In this document: in pieces, positions 34,500-46,251 of the stretch
Layout: each line of letters opens with the position of its first letter
Position numbering within the stretch: position 1 is the stretch's first letter
Assembly (NCBI GenBank): GCA_964007475.1
Contig: OZ023273.1
Location: 68,962,445 to 69,026,444 of the forward strand
Reading direction: 5' to 3'
Source of the DNA: Hybos culiciformis
Taxonomy: Eukaryota > Arthropoda > Insecta > Diptera > Hybotidae
DNA: 64,000 nt
Program-made: the position numbers and the translations under genes
Notes under the pieces: generated by a model
Told to the model about the DNA's origin: nothing
The model's database searches: none
The model's input: the letters and a program-made list of their open reading frames with translations, nothing else

Positions 34500-35914
34500 A
34501 AAATAACTGAAACCTTATTTGCCTCGGATAACATTCTTTCAATTGGCCGATTTTTGTTATATACTGTACTGTGCCTTTCCACCCAGAACATTTGGCTATT
34601 TCTAAGTGGTCTCAATCTAACTCTATCCAGCATATTCGGAGAACAAAAAGCTCCGGATATAATTTGATGAGTGTTACAACATCACGAATTATTGGTCTAT
34701 CCTTTAGTGATTGTATGCCTAGCTATTGAAAACGATCCGTATAGGACGGAAGAATATATGGATCACGCCATGGCATTGATCTAAATACAAATCTTAATAA
34801 ATTTCTTTGCACACTTTCTATTCTATTTACGTCAACTTCAAAACACGGCGACCATACTTGGGAGCAATACTCAAGTATAGGGCGTACAATAGTACAGTAG
34901 AGTGACTTCGTTACAACAATACTATCAAACTCCTTAGACCATCTCTTAATAAAACCCAACAAAGAGAAGGCCTTATTAATAATCAAGTTGTAATGGTCCT
35001 TAAAATCCATCCTCGAATCAAAAGTCACTCCCATATCACATACCGTTAAGACTCTCTTCACTGATGAACCACCAACTAAGCTATACCGGAAATAGGTGGT
35101 ACATTTCAAGCGAGAGAAGGTAATTAGTTCGCACTTGTCCACATTCAACAATAGAAAATTCTTTTCACACCAAACAGTAAACAACTCTAAGTCACATTGG
35201 AGGGCACAACAATCTTGTTCACTCAATACTCTCTTGAAGATTTTCATATCATCCGCAAAGATACTCAATTCTGAATTCCCAATTACACCACATCATTTAT
35301 GCTAATTAAAAATAAAAGCGGAACAAGGTGACTCCCCTGTGGAACTCCCGAAGTCGCAATAAAAGGCTTAGAGTAATTGGACCTAAATGACACAATATAT
35401 TCTCTATCTAACAAATAAGATTCAATCCAATCAATAAAATTGATTGGAAAACCCAACCTTTCAAGTTTAAAAAGAATCAAACTATGTGACAACCTATCAA
35501 AAGCCTTTGAGAAATCCGTATAGATTATGTCCGTCTGACACCCCGCTTCCATAGACTCATGTATAAATGATAAGACTTCCATTAGATTGGTGACAGTCGA
35601 CCTACCACTTACAAATCCATGCTGCTTATCTGATATAAAGGTTTGCAGTGAAAACCAATTTTATCAAACACAATCTTTTCAAAAACTTTTGGAATTGTGG
35701 ACAATTTAGCTATTGGTCTGTAATTCGTTATTTCTATCTTACTACCCTTTTTATGTATAGGACGAACATAAGCGCTCTTCCACATTTTAGGAAATCTAGA
35801 TAACTCAATAGATCTATTGAACAAAACTGTTAATGGCAAGGAAAGTAAATCCGAGCAATTCACCAAAACAAAAGGTGGAATTCCATCCGGGCCAGATGAA
35901 AAATCTGGCTTCAA
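34500..35914 (-). pseudogene. reverse transcriptase of the second LINE, broken
   Basis: Three frames cover the domain: 35609-35914 (SSGPDGIPPFVLVNCSD, then KKGSKIEITNYRPIAKLST), 35283-35582 (IIYTDFSKAFDRLSHSL, SGVPQGSHLVPLLFLISIND) and 34723-35268 (FADDMKIFKRV with the catalytic Asp pair, then WCEKNFLLLNVDKC and a C-terminal region up to WSPCFEVD). Frameshifts fall at about 35600 and 35275, and a stop lies at 34723 with homologous codons continuing to about 34500. All RT core motifs remain visible. LVP replaces the usual LGP in the PQG motif region. It cannot make a whole enzyme. Confidence 0.85.
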
Positions 35915-36027
35915 TTGCTGTAAGTTATTTCAAACTTCTCCAGATGTTATTGAGAATGATGAAAGGGTGGTATTGGGAAATTCATTCATATACCTAAAAT
36001 AATCTTCATCTGGTACATTGTTTGAGT

Positions 36028-36837
36028 CTATAAAACATTCAGAGAAAAACCCCGCAAACTTCTCAGCGATTTGCTGCGGATGACCAGATTTAACATTCTT
36101 AAACTGTAAGGCCGGTGGATATTCATCATTTTTTTTCTTATAGTTGATAAATTGCCAAAACTTTTTCGGGTTTGAAACGAGTTTCCCGACAGTTCAGTTG
36201 ATTCACATAAGGACGAAAGTTTACTTGGGGAGGACTTCTTACTCATATTCATACCATTTCTATTTTCCAATTTATTTGGTTCCAATAGCTTTTCATAATT
36301 AATACGGATATTATTCAATTCAGAATGAATTTTGTCCATAAAATTTCTAATTTCTACCATCATTTTTTCTATTACAGAATTATCAGTTGTTTCTTTAGCA
36401 ACTTCATCCACATTTATTATTTCTTGTTCAGGCTCAATAACCCTCGATACTTCTTGGTCTCTAGGATTTCTCTTTCTTTACCTAAAATAGATTTTTTATT
36501 AGTCATACCTAGATTTGTACCTGGGCGCCCTGATGTAATTTTTTCTTTTGATATTTTGCTTACTGGATTCTGATTATTGGATGCAATCGATTTCACCAAA
36601 GGGAGCGAATGTCTGATCGTCTTGATGGCTGACCTACAATTGATGCAACGGAATATCCTAATGGCAATTTTTTTTATCATAAAAGTCTTCTAATTCCTCC
36701 TTAGGTAAATCTACACATTTATTATGTATCCATATATTGCACTTCGAACAATGAAGTGCCTTCACTTTACCTACTGTGCGGCCACAGACACCACAATCAT
36801 TTTTACCAGCATCGAATACAATTTTACTTCCCGCCAT
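36028..36837 (-). pseudogene. ORF1 of the second LINE fused by deletion to mid-ORF2
   Basis: ATG at 36837. CGVCGRTVGKVKALHCSKC, then WIHNKCVDLP and, after a frameshift near 36665, FRCINC supply the eight ligands of a PHD-type finger. A linker and a Glu/Asn-rich coil (36411-36250) follow after another shift near 36415. Near 36195 the sequence changes abruptly to a segment read in another frame, NPKKFWQFINYKKKNDE (to about 36125), then QIAEKFAGFFSECF. This is the connector that lies between endonuclease and reverse transcriptase in Jockey-type ORF2. About 1.5 kb must therefore have been deleted, an estimate from family architecture. Confidence 0.75.
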
Positions 36838-39293
36838 AATGACCTTCACAACAATAGTCAATAACAACTGCGGCAAAAACAACTCAAAAAACCACAATAC
36901 AAAGCGTGAAAATTCTAGTTGATAATAAAAATAATCGAAATCTTCAACACGACTCCAAAAAATAATTTCGGAATTGAAAAAATAAAGCAATTTCAATGTT
37001 TAACAATAAAAAATTTAAAAAATAAAGATTAATTAATTTGATTTTTATTTTTTGTCAGCAGCAGAAAAAATATTTGTTTTATTTTACAGAAACTAAACGG
37101 CCTTGAAAGATGCGACAAAAATTATGTGAAAAACCCTTCTTTCAGAAAACTATATTTGAATTTTATTTCTGAGCAGAAGCTGCAGTTTATCATCAAAAAT
37201 TAAATTAAATTAATTAAAAATTGTTTAGGAAATTAAAGAAATTCAAAATTCCACGTCACCAGCCCTGGAGAGTGATATTTTAGCTTTATTTCCGCGTTTG
37301 AGATTTTTCATTATCTTTTTCCTTTACTCAGAATCTCAGCAAATATTTTCAAATTTTTCAAACGCCAATTTGGGCCAAAAAACAAAAAATTTAAAAGAAG
37401 CCGGCTCAATCAACCTGGAGGCAGTTCAATACTCTCTAAAGCACCAAAAAAATCACTTCAGTCGAGATTGTATTAACCCTACATTTTTTCCCAGTGAGGG
37501 CTCTTAACAATGTTTTGTTTTGTATGAAACACTTAAATGAAATTGATGGCAATTTTGATTCACCACAGCTTAAACAAAACGCTTGGTAGTCTCAATAGTC
37601 TTTAATTTCTCAAACTCCACCCTTGAGTTGAGTTGTATAAAATAAACGAATATTGCTCCAGAATGAAGACATAAGATTTATGAAAGTAAATTTTTGCTCA
37701 TAATTTTAAAGTTATATATAATATTTAATTTAAATTTAAAAAATTTTTAAATTCAAATTTTTTTTATTTTCCAGACTACAATAATTTTAATATATATGAA
37801 ATTTATGCTGTCGATTTATTCCCAGCAGTTTTATGAAAGTTGTGTACTAAAATATTTTTTACACATAAAAAAAAAATAAAGAAGAAAAAAAACGTTTTTT
37901 TTTTAAATTTCATTTTCTGCATACATAATGCGATAATCATTTTTGAAATTTATCCTTTCATCGTAACATCTTTCTAGTTTTTTTTTTTTATCTTAAAAAA
38001 AAAATTAATTCTGAAATAAACTTTTCTTTACAAAGTTTTAAGGAAGTTTAAACTTTCTTGCTGCTAAATCTGACGGGGTTATCTGCATGGAACAACACAG
38101 CAGTATAACAAAACAAAAAAAACCAAATGCATAAATTTTTGTCATTATATATGTGTATGCATGTATGTATGTCTACCTACATAATATAGTTACGAACATG
38201 CATATTATGTAGAAAATTTATATAAATAGTTTTATATTTATTTTCCTTATGCGAATGAAAAAATAAAAAAAACAATTAAATTCATATATGAAATGATAAA
38301 ATAGAAAAAAAAAAAACAGTTTTTTTGGATAAAATATTATAAAACAATGAAAAAATAATGCAAAAGGTTTTCCGTCGAAGTAAGTTTTTTTTATACAAAA
38401 CCTTAAAAATGCTATTTTTCCTGAAAATAAAAAAAAAACAAAAAAAATGCAATCTAAAATTTTCAGCGAAAACAGTTTGGTGGAAATTGTTCTCACAGCA
38501 GCTCTTATATACTATGTGTAAACGATAAATGCAGAGTATCTCTGTCTTTAATTTTTCACTTATCTACATATTTACGTTTTTCTTCAATATTTTATTTTTC
38601 AAACTTTATTCTAACCATTTTTATTTCCAAAATTATTTTGATTGTTATGCAATGCACAATTTTACCAAAAAAAAAAACATTCTTATAAAAATAATAAAAT
38701 ATATAGACTTCGATTATTAATTTATGTTAAACAGCACATAGTTACTTATGTGAGAGAAAAAGTGTCCCACTTTTTTTGAAGGAATTTAAATGGAAAACAT
38801 TTGTATTAATTTCGAACACTAAAGAGTTGTAATGATTTATGAAATTCTTGGCAAACAAAGGCATCTTTAAGAGCCATCACTGTGGAAAATAGGACTTGGT
38901 TTTGCTTTGATTGTTTTGAGTGAACTCGATTTGTTAAATTTAAAGTTTTTTTTTTTGCTCAAATTATGGTCTTTGAGAAACTTGAACATATTTGCTTAGA
39001 TTTCTTTACTTCAGAATCAGATAATAAAAAAATTCAAACGCAGAAATAAAGCTAAAATATCACTCATTTCATTTAATTTAATTTTTTTTTAAATTTTTTT
39101 GATAAATTGCAGTTTCTGCACAGAAATAAAATTCAAATATAGTCTTCTGAAATTCGGCTAGAGGTGTTTTTCATAAAATGTTTGTCCCATTTTTCACAGC
39201 CGTCTATTTTTTGTAAAATAAAACAAAAAAAATGCAAAAATAAAAAAACAGAAAAATATTTTAAAATTTCATAGCGAGGGCTCTTAAGTAGCT

Positions 39294-40195
39294 GGAAAAA
39301 ATCTAAACATTGAAAGAAGCAATTACTTACTTTTGCTGAAACTGCTAATTAAATTTGTTCATGATTTTAACTTTTTTTATATCTAATCGAGAAACAATGC
39401 ATATTTTTAAGCCCACTTTATTTAGATTTTAAATGAATATAGTTTTAACATAATCGTTAAAAAAAATCCCCAATATTAAATATATAATTGAAGATATCTA
39501 GTTCTAGACTATCTTGATTTATAATTTAAATATAATTTTGTAAAATATTAGACCTACTAGTTTTATGGTTGCACGTAATATAATTTTAAATTAAAAAAAA
39601 AAACATTAAAATAGAAATTTTCTGATTTTGTTATCATGTTTTGTAATTATACGAATACATAGTATGTAAACCTATTTCTGTATGAAAAAAAAAACTTAAA
39701 CGTAAATTATTATTTGTGTCCTTTTTTATTTTTTGCAAGTGAACGTGGGTCACTTTTGTATTTATTTCTAATTTAAAAAAAAAAAAAATTAATTTTTTAT
39801 ATTTATTTTTATTTACATGTCCAGTTTATATATACCAACATATGATAACATTCCATTTATCTTATAAGTAACAGAAAATAATATTTTTTTAAATTTAAAT
39901 TTATAATTCATATCTCTTCATAGTATATATATATTTATATTTTATAACTATACTATGACAAAGATATCAACCCATAAAATATTCAAAAATAATAAAAAAA
40001 TTGAATTTTTAATATTATATTCAACCCCTTGAAAATAAATCAATATTTAATGATAATAATCTATGGTTTTCAAAAATGAATTTCCATAAAATTTATCTAA
40101 TTTAATTTGGAAATTTAATAAAGATTTAGATAATGATAATAATTGTCTGTTGTCCTTGATAATAGTATCTGACATTAAATAATATTTAGATGTTT
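39294..40195. other. AT-rich DNA, nothing seen
   Basis: No gene or structured repeat supported. Confidence 0.45.
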
Positions 40196-40217
40196 TGTTT
40201 TGAATTTTTATGTTGTG

Positions 40218-40285
40218 TCGGAAGAAGACGAAGAAGAAGACAAAGAAGAAGAAGAAGAAGAAGAAGAAGAGACGAAGAAGACGAC
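40218..40285. repeat. GAA/GAC-rich microsatellite at a gap edge
   Basis: An imperfect (GAAGAA/GACGAA)n tract runs straight into the N-run. Open frames through this and the gap are artefacts. Confidence 0.9.
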
Positions 40286-40485
40286 NNNNNNNNNNNNNNN
40301 NNNNNNNNNNNNNNNNNNNNNNNNNNNNNNNNNNNNNNNNNNNNNNNNNNNNNNNNNNNNNNNNNNNNNNNNNNNNNNNNNNNNNNNNNNNNNNNNNNNN
40401 NNNNNNNNNNNNNNNNNNNNNNNNNNNNNNNNNNNNNNNNNNNNNNNNNNNNNNNNNNNNNNNNNNNNNNNNNNNNNNNNNNNNN
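40286..40485. other. assembly gap (200 N)
   Basis: Exactly 200 unknown bases, a conventional filler length, so the true gap size is not known. It starts inside a trinucleotide microsatellite, the likely cause of the break. Confidence 0.99.
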
Positions 40486-41455
40486 CGGTTCTGTGTGAAT
40501 GGGAGATCCAATTAACTAATTATAATTAACTAATTATAATTTAAATTTATTATGTAAATATTAATAAATCAATAAATGTAACAAAAAATTACGTTTTCAA
40601 ACTCAAATTTTTACTGTACAGAAAGTATTCAAACTGAACTTTGTCTTTGCATCAAGTAAGGTTTCAACAAAAACTCGCATAAAATGAAATACGGATGGAG
40701 AAAAATAAGTGACTAAAAAATTTCTGACAGATGTTAAAAAAAAAATAAAATTTTATTGTTGAAAGTTTCAACAAATAATAATGATATATTATGTAAATTG
40801 AAAAATAAGTCTATTTAAATCACTTAAAGTAAATTTCGGAAATAAATTTTTATTTGAAATTTGATTTTTAAATGAAAATTATCCATAAATGACCTTAATT
40901 GAAAAATCAATATTAAAAAAAAAAATATAAATAAATTGAAATCATAAAATTTTATGGCATATTCCTTCATAGTACATTAAAGTTAATATGATAGTCCATT
41001 TGGAATACCAAAAATTGTTATAAAGAGAATACAACAATATTTGAAGAAGAAGCAAAGCAGAGTTATCTTCTTTTTTTTCATGAATTTTCGTTAATGAACT
41101 TAAAATTAATCGAATATGAAATTTTTATTTGGCCTTATATTGTAAATTTATTTAACTAGATTTCTATATAGAATTTGTACTCTATACATATTTAAGTAAA
41201 TAAAAAAAAGAACCAGAACGATTTTATGATCACAATAAAGGAATAAAAGTTAAAATATGTGTAAATTTTTTTTTTCTTCTAAAAACTCTACTGTTGCTAA
41301 GTAAAGACAAAGTGTATTCTTTTTATTTTTCACAAAAGAAACTGTTTCAGATAGTAGTATCTTTTTCAATCATTTTGATTTTCAAATTTCTTTGTGAGCT
41401 ATAAATGATTGTAAATTATTAATTACTTAATTATGCATAAAACATTAATTTCAAA
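40486..41455. other. AT-rich DNA, nothing seen
   Basis: Contains a short repeat of AACTAATTATAATT at 40513-40540. No gene supported. Confidence 0.45.
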
Positions 41456-42105
41456 ACCCAAAATAATTATTGTGGAAAATTTCAACAATTGACTTTTTAT
41501 ACACTTTACGTAAATTATTAAAATTCACGGAATAAATTATTCAAATTCACGAAATTTTAAGGAAGTCCGTGCATCATTTCCTAACAAGATTTTAAATTTT
41601 TACTATGAAGTACCCGTAAATTTTGATTATTTTTTACTTAAAAATGTTGTATAAGAGCATTTTCCATAAACTTAAAGAACAACTTTTGTAATGTCGCTTT
41701 AAAAAGAAAACAAACAAACATTTTTTTTGCTCTCTTCGGGACTCGAACCTTTATTTTGGCATTTCAAATCGGCAACACACCACACAGAAAATGTGTATGC
41801 CAAATTTATATTTTCTATTTTATTTAGACTTTTTAAATTTCAATACTGAGTGGCAGTCTTGATGGATTGTAATGATTCAGTCGAACCTCAAACAAGGCAT
41901 AAGAAATAAAACTAACAATCGAATAAAAAAATTCTAATAATCAAAAAAAAAATTAAATATTATTTTCTTATATAAAATAGAAAAAATACGGAAGTTTGTT
42001 GTGGTTTATACAAATTGGTTGTTAATTTTGAGTATGACGATCAAATCCGTAAAGTATACGGATTTTTTTTTTGTAATATCTACGGTAATTTTTGTTGGGT
42101 GTAAG
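41456..42105. mobile_element. inverted-repeat element with internal SINE, family B copy 2
   Basis: The right end, in complement CACCCAACAAAAATTACCGT through CGGATTTGATCGTCATACTC to CAACAAACTTCCGTA, matches the 21713 copy. The left end contains ATACACTTTACGTAAATT and, more loosely, the same terminal bases, so both ends are related in inverted orientation. A TA follows the right end. The tRNA-like SINE at 41729-41800 sits in the interior, as in copy 1. Confidence 0.55.
41729..41800 (-). repeat. tRNA-derived SINE copy 4
   Basis: Minus strand: TGTGTGGTGTGTTGCCGATT, then AAAGGTTCGAGTCCCGAAGA, giving an intact B box and a weak A box. Located inside the element at 41456-42105. Confidence 0.55.
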
Positions 42106-42146
42106 TTTTATAAATTATTTATTAATTAATATTTTGTTCGCTATCC

Positions 42147-42716
42147 GTTATAATTCCCACTTGCACCCCATAAATTCCACGAAATATGGGAGTTTTGACA
42201 CGAAACCTTTGTGACACAAAACTCCCATTTCAATAAATGACATAATTCCCATAAACTAAATTGCATAAGTCCCACTATGATTTTTCAGTTATGTAATAAT
42301 GTCATATCACCCACTCAAAAAAAGACACTAGTCGCATTTGATTTCGACGTAAAAAATGACATAATATTCATTCTTTAATACTGTTTTTAAAAATTGAAAT
42401 TTTCGAAAATAATTTAAAAAAAAAACCGGTTTCAATCTCTGCAGCCCCGCAGGGACAGACGAAAAGGCCTTTGATTACGAAGCCATAGGTTTAATACGAA
42501 AAGGCCTTTGCCCGTGTAGCTATAGGTTGAGTTTTATTCCCTAAAGACCTGCAAGGACATGCGAAAAGTTTATGACATTATAATTCCCAATTTGATTTGT
42601 GCCATAATCCACACTTTTATGTGCGAATTCCATCATTATACCAAAACTACCATACTTCCTGAATGTGACATAATTCCCACCAGAAATGACACAACTCCTA
42701 TCGTGGGACTTATAAC
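42147..42716. mobile_element. inverted-repeat element with iterated CATAATTCCCAC motifs (570 bp)
   Basis: Left GTTATAATTCCCACTTG and, in complement, right GTTATAAGTCCCACGAT form short terminal repeats. A motif close to GACATAATTCCCA or its complement TGGGAGTTnTGnCA occurs at least eight times, clustered in the outer thirds. The middle (42440-42560) is GC-richer and carries two copies of ACGAAAAGGCCTTTG. Iterated subterminal motifs suggest transposase-binding sites. The superfamily is unknown. Confidence 0.6.
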
Positions 42717-42866
42717 ATACAGCCATTTTATTATATTTTGGTAATATTGCATTTTAATTGTTAATAACACGTTAATTGCAAAACTGCTATATGTAATTGA
42801 TTTTGATTAGTACCTCCAACATTTGATCGAAAATAATAAGTGCGAACGCACCAAACAACATATATA

Positions 42867-43266
42867 TCGTCTCCTAAGATCAGAACTATTCTAAGTCCAT
42901 TTTTTTTCAAAAACTGTTTTATTTACTTATTAGCTAGTCAGTACGGTTTTTGATGTGTGTGCAAAAACACGTGTTTGTTTAAATGTATTCAAAACATAGG
43001 TAAGTACAAAATAATCCTATGCCCAACATATTTTTTTTTACCGGCAAAACCATTGTATGTCCACTTATTTGAAATTCAATTAGTTCTGAAAGCAGGGTAT
43101 TTCATCCATTGCCCCTCTCAAAATGATTGAAAAAGGATATAATTGTAGAATTAACTTTTTGGCATACATCACTTTCTTAAACAAATAAACAGTTTTTAAT
43201 CTTAAAATGCCTGTCCTGTAAAATTTTTAATTTTTGACTTAGAATAGTTCTGATCTCAGGGGACGA
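42867..43266. mobile_element. MITE with 34-bp inverted ends (400 bp)
   Basis: Left TCGTCTCCTAAGATCAGAAC continuing TATTCTAAGTC, and in complement right TCGTCCCCTGAGATCAGAAC TATTCTAAGTC, match at nearly every base. Flanks are TATATA-like, so a TA target is possible but not provable. No coding. Confidence 0.75.
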
Positions 43267-44577
43267 TGTATATAATATAGTTCGAAGGTGACATATTTAA
43301 GAGCTAATTTCTACGCGATATATTAATTATTTGACTTGTCAAAGATCTTTCGACATTTTACACTCCAGTCAATTACGACTAATAATTAATCGAAAAATAA
43401 AAATGTATTACTTAGGTACATATATGATTATTGTACTACTTTGTAGTTGGTTTTCTATCATGAATTTTTTATGTTGGATAAAAATTTATGATATTTATAG
43501 TTGAATATAAATTTATTCTGAGGTTTATGGCCAAAAGTTAGTTCAAAACATAAAAAACTGTATTAACATTGAACATAAAAATTAATTTATGTACATACCT
43601 TTTTTATATAGTTATATTTTTTTTAAATAACAACAAAAGTTTTCCCTTTTTAAGTTACCGTTGTTGTTTTTTTTTTAGAAAAAAAAACGAAAAATATTTA
43701 CCTGGCTATGTTAAATAGTTAACATGAAAAACTTAATCACAATACACAGATACTCCTAATTTAAAAACCCTAAATATCTGACCTGACATGTGTATTTTAT
43801 CTGAACCCAAAAAAAAAATAAAATTTGCTTAAAACCATAAATCTTGAATTATTTACCAAATGGGAGAAATATACAACATTTATTTTTAATCTTTGTGGTC
43901 ATCTAGAATTTTTATTAAAATTATTTAATTTTTTTTTTAAGTGGGTTTTATGCTCCAGGGTAAAAAAAATATGTATTTCATCATTTCATGTATATACACA
44001 AAGTGCCTAATCTATATACATATAAGATGCTTCTATCTAAATTGAAAAATTAATTTTGTGAACTATATATGATAATGAAAGTTTATTTTCACGAACTTTT
44101 TCCAATACCGAATAATCGCATACCTTTCTAATTATCATAACGAAATGTTCAAAAACTATGAAAATTAGACTTTTGGAAAATAATTTATTTCCGAAATTTA
44201 AATACCGAAAACATCCAATACAAAAACACAGGTAATAGGCTTTCCAAATAGGAACTTTATTCATAAATTGAATCAGGTTATCCCTCAATTGAAAATTGCT
44301 GTTCACACCATACTTTTTTTGAACCAGGGTTAGTTTTGTTGTTGTTTATTTTTTTTTGTTAAATCTCTAAATAAAAATTAGTGAATAAAATTTCATCAAA
44401 AATAATTTAAAAATTATATAAAAAAATTCTATAAGTGAATTAATTAATTTAAAATTAAAATTCGAAAAATAAAAAGTACAAAAAAAAATTATTTTATTTT
44501 TATGTTTTTTTAGCCATTTTGTTTTTTCTTTTTTTAATTATTCAAACGTACAAGCCCAACTGATAATTTTTTTTGAC
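43267..44577. other. AT-rich DNA, nothing seen
   Basis: The open frames at 43825 and 44037 show no motif and no splice signals. Confidence 0.45.
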
Positions 44578-44580
44578 TTA

Positions 44581-44985
44581 TGCCTTGTTCAGACAACGAC
44601 TTAATCATGATTTCGTAATCATGATTTACGTAGATAATCATACTTTGAAAACGTGCGTGAACGCGATTATGAACGAAAACAAAAAAAGTAAACAACATGA
44701 AAGCAAACAAAATAAAAACATAAATATTATTTGCTACTCAAATTTTTTTTTGTTTTGTAAATAAAGAAAATATGTCAAAAATAAAAGTCAAAAATAACTA
44801 GGAATGAGTGGAAATGGGTAACATGGATGGTAAAAAACTATAAACTCATCCCTGAAATTTTTCATGATTTTCGATAATCATGATTTCCGATGACACTTTT
44901 TTTGTATGAGCAAATCATGGAAAAAAGAATGATAATCACAAAAAGTAAGATTATCATGATCAGAGTTCATTGTCTGAACAAGGCA
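44581..44985. mobile_element. Harbinger-like MITE with TTA target duplication (405 bp)
   Basis: Perfect 15-bp start: TGCCTTGTTCAGACAACGA at the left and, in complement, TGCCTTGTTCAGACAATGA at the right. TTA flanks both sides (44578-44580, 44986-44988), the 3-bp duplication typical of PIF/Harbinger. The interior repeats AATCATGATT several times in both halves. No transposase. Confidence 0.8.
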
Positions 44986-45020
44986 TTAATCACAACATAT
45001 TAATTGAATTTAAATAGAAA

Positions 45021-45168
45021 ATGCTGGGTTTTATCAGGTGAATCTGATTTAACTCAACTTTAAAACAAACAACTAAATTTTTTGTATGATAAACCTCCTT
45101 TAACTCAACAACTATTTATAAACATTTGCGAAAACTTATTTAAACCCGAAGTTTGGACGGCTTATTAT
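45021..45168 (+). repeat. dispersed repeat family C, copy 1
   Basis: Starts ATGCTGGGTTTTATCAGGTG and ends near TTAAACCCGAAGTTTG. About 150 bp match the complement of 53872-54027 with few differences. No inverted ends seen. The family is unknown. Confidence 0.7.
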
Positions 45169-45192
45169 ACGGCGAAAAAAATGTAAACGGTT

Positions 45193-45493
45193 CCTCTAGA
45201 TGGGGAACCTTTTTAGCATGAAAGACCAATTTTAATTTCGGAAAATGTACGCATATAACTTTATTTACTGCTATATTCTTCGCCATGAAATATATTATTA
45301 ACATCTATTTTCTAATAGCCCAAAAAATTAAATTTTTGCAATTTATTTTAAATGCAATTTTATTATTAATTAAAAGTATAAAATAAAAATTATGACATTA
45401 TGATATTAAAAAAATTAATATGAAAGATAAATTACCAATTTAATGTGATAGGCGGCAAACTATATTTCAAAAGGCTGCAGGTTCTCCGCTCTG
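45193..45493 (+). repeat. dispersed repeat family D, copy 1 (hAT-like)
   Basis: From AGATGGGGAACCTTTTTAGC through TGACATTATGATATTAAAAA to AAAGGCTGCAGGTTCTCCGC it aligns with 62178-62472 in the same orientation. Its ends (in complement CAGAGCGGAGAACC, and CTAGATGGGGAACC at the left) look like hAT termini, but no target duplication was found. Confidence 0.6.
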
Positions 45494-46251
45494 CTCTAAA
45501 TGAGAAAAATATAAAATTTTTAAGAAAACTGCGGACATTTTTTGCCTAAAATTATGCAAATAATGTGTCCACTTTTTATAACTTGAGCCGAATGAACGTA
45601 TTTTTACATAGATGTTTTTTTTTTATTTTACTATTGATGAAGTGATTTTCTTTGTACCCCCTCAAATTTATAATCTTTTATATATATTTTCAATTTATAT
45701 ATTTTAAATTTGTATTTCAATTTATAGGATATCCTTTTAAAGGAAGTCTATGCGTATATATAAGCAATTTTCTTATAACAACTTGTTCTTACGTGTCGGT
45801 CGTTTATTTTTTTAATGCAATAATGAAAGACAAAACTTTGCCGCAATATAATAATTAGAACATCTTGCTGCATTCTATATAAAGGAAACCAAAAGAAATT
45901 AATTAAAATGTCTTAGGTAAATTTCTTAATATCTCTGCAAATATATTTGGAAATATTATTATTATTATATGTTATTATATACGTAAATAAAGCTATTATG
46001 GTTAAAATTATAATCATAATACAGATGAGATTTCAAAGATTTATAATATTTTCATTGCAAATATTAAAAGTTTCTCTTATATGTATGTAATTAGACTAAA
46101 TGTATAAGAATGGAAAAACATTTGAAATATATTTTTATTTCAAGTTTAAAAAATAATGTATACCTTGTATTTGAAGCTCATAGTTCAGAATTAAAATATT
46201 TCAATTCTAAGGTGTGTATTTTTTAACGAAATTTTGAATTGTGTTATTTTA
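45494..46251. other. AT-rich DNA, nothing seen
   Basis: No gene or repeat supported. Confidence 0.45.

Larger units (their letters stand above)
34255..37045 (-). mobile_element. second non-LTR retrotransposon, internally deleted
   Basis: Minus strand: 5' leader, ORF1 with a PHD-type finger (36837-36195), a direct join into the middle of ORF2, reverse transcriptase (35914-34500), a 3' UTR with a tandem duplication (34338-34460), and a tail of TAAC-like repeats (complement of 34255-34275). It resembles Jockey-type elements. The whole endonuclease and the zinc knuckles are missing, and several frameshifts and stops are present, so it is older or more damaged than the LINE at 25834-30650 and not close in sequence to it. 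Confidence 0.75.
34185..39293. mobile_element. large inverted-repeat (foldback-type) element, left arm split by a LINE
   Basis: The right arm (38864-39293) is the reverse complement of two left-arm blocks, 34185-34250 and 37050-37515. Matching landmarks include CCCTCGCTRTGAAA with TTAAAATA at the outer edge, TGTTTTATTTTACAnAAA, TATATTTGAATTTTATTTCT, AGTGATATTTTAGCTTTATT and AGGGCTCTTAA at the inner edge. The 2.8 kb between the two left blocks is the LINE at 34255-37045. The loop (37516-38863) is AT-rich and non-coding. The arms are diverged but alignable over about 430 bp. The class is unknown; transcription across it would give long double-stranded RNA. Confidence 0.65.

Noticed and set aside
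40047..40529. Several open frames across the N-run
   Set aside because: They consist of unknown residues and trinucleotide-repeat translation; pure artefact of the gap and the microsatellite.
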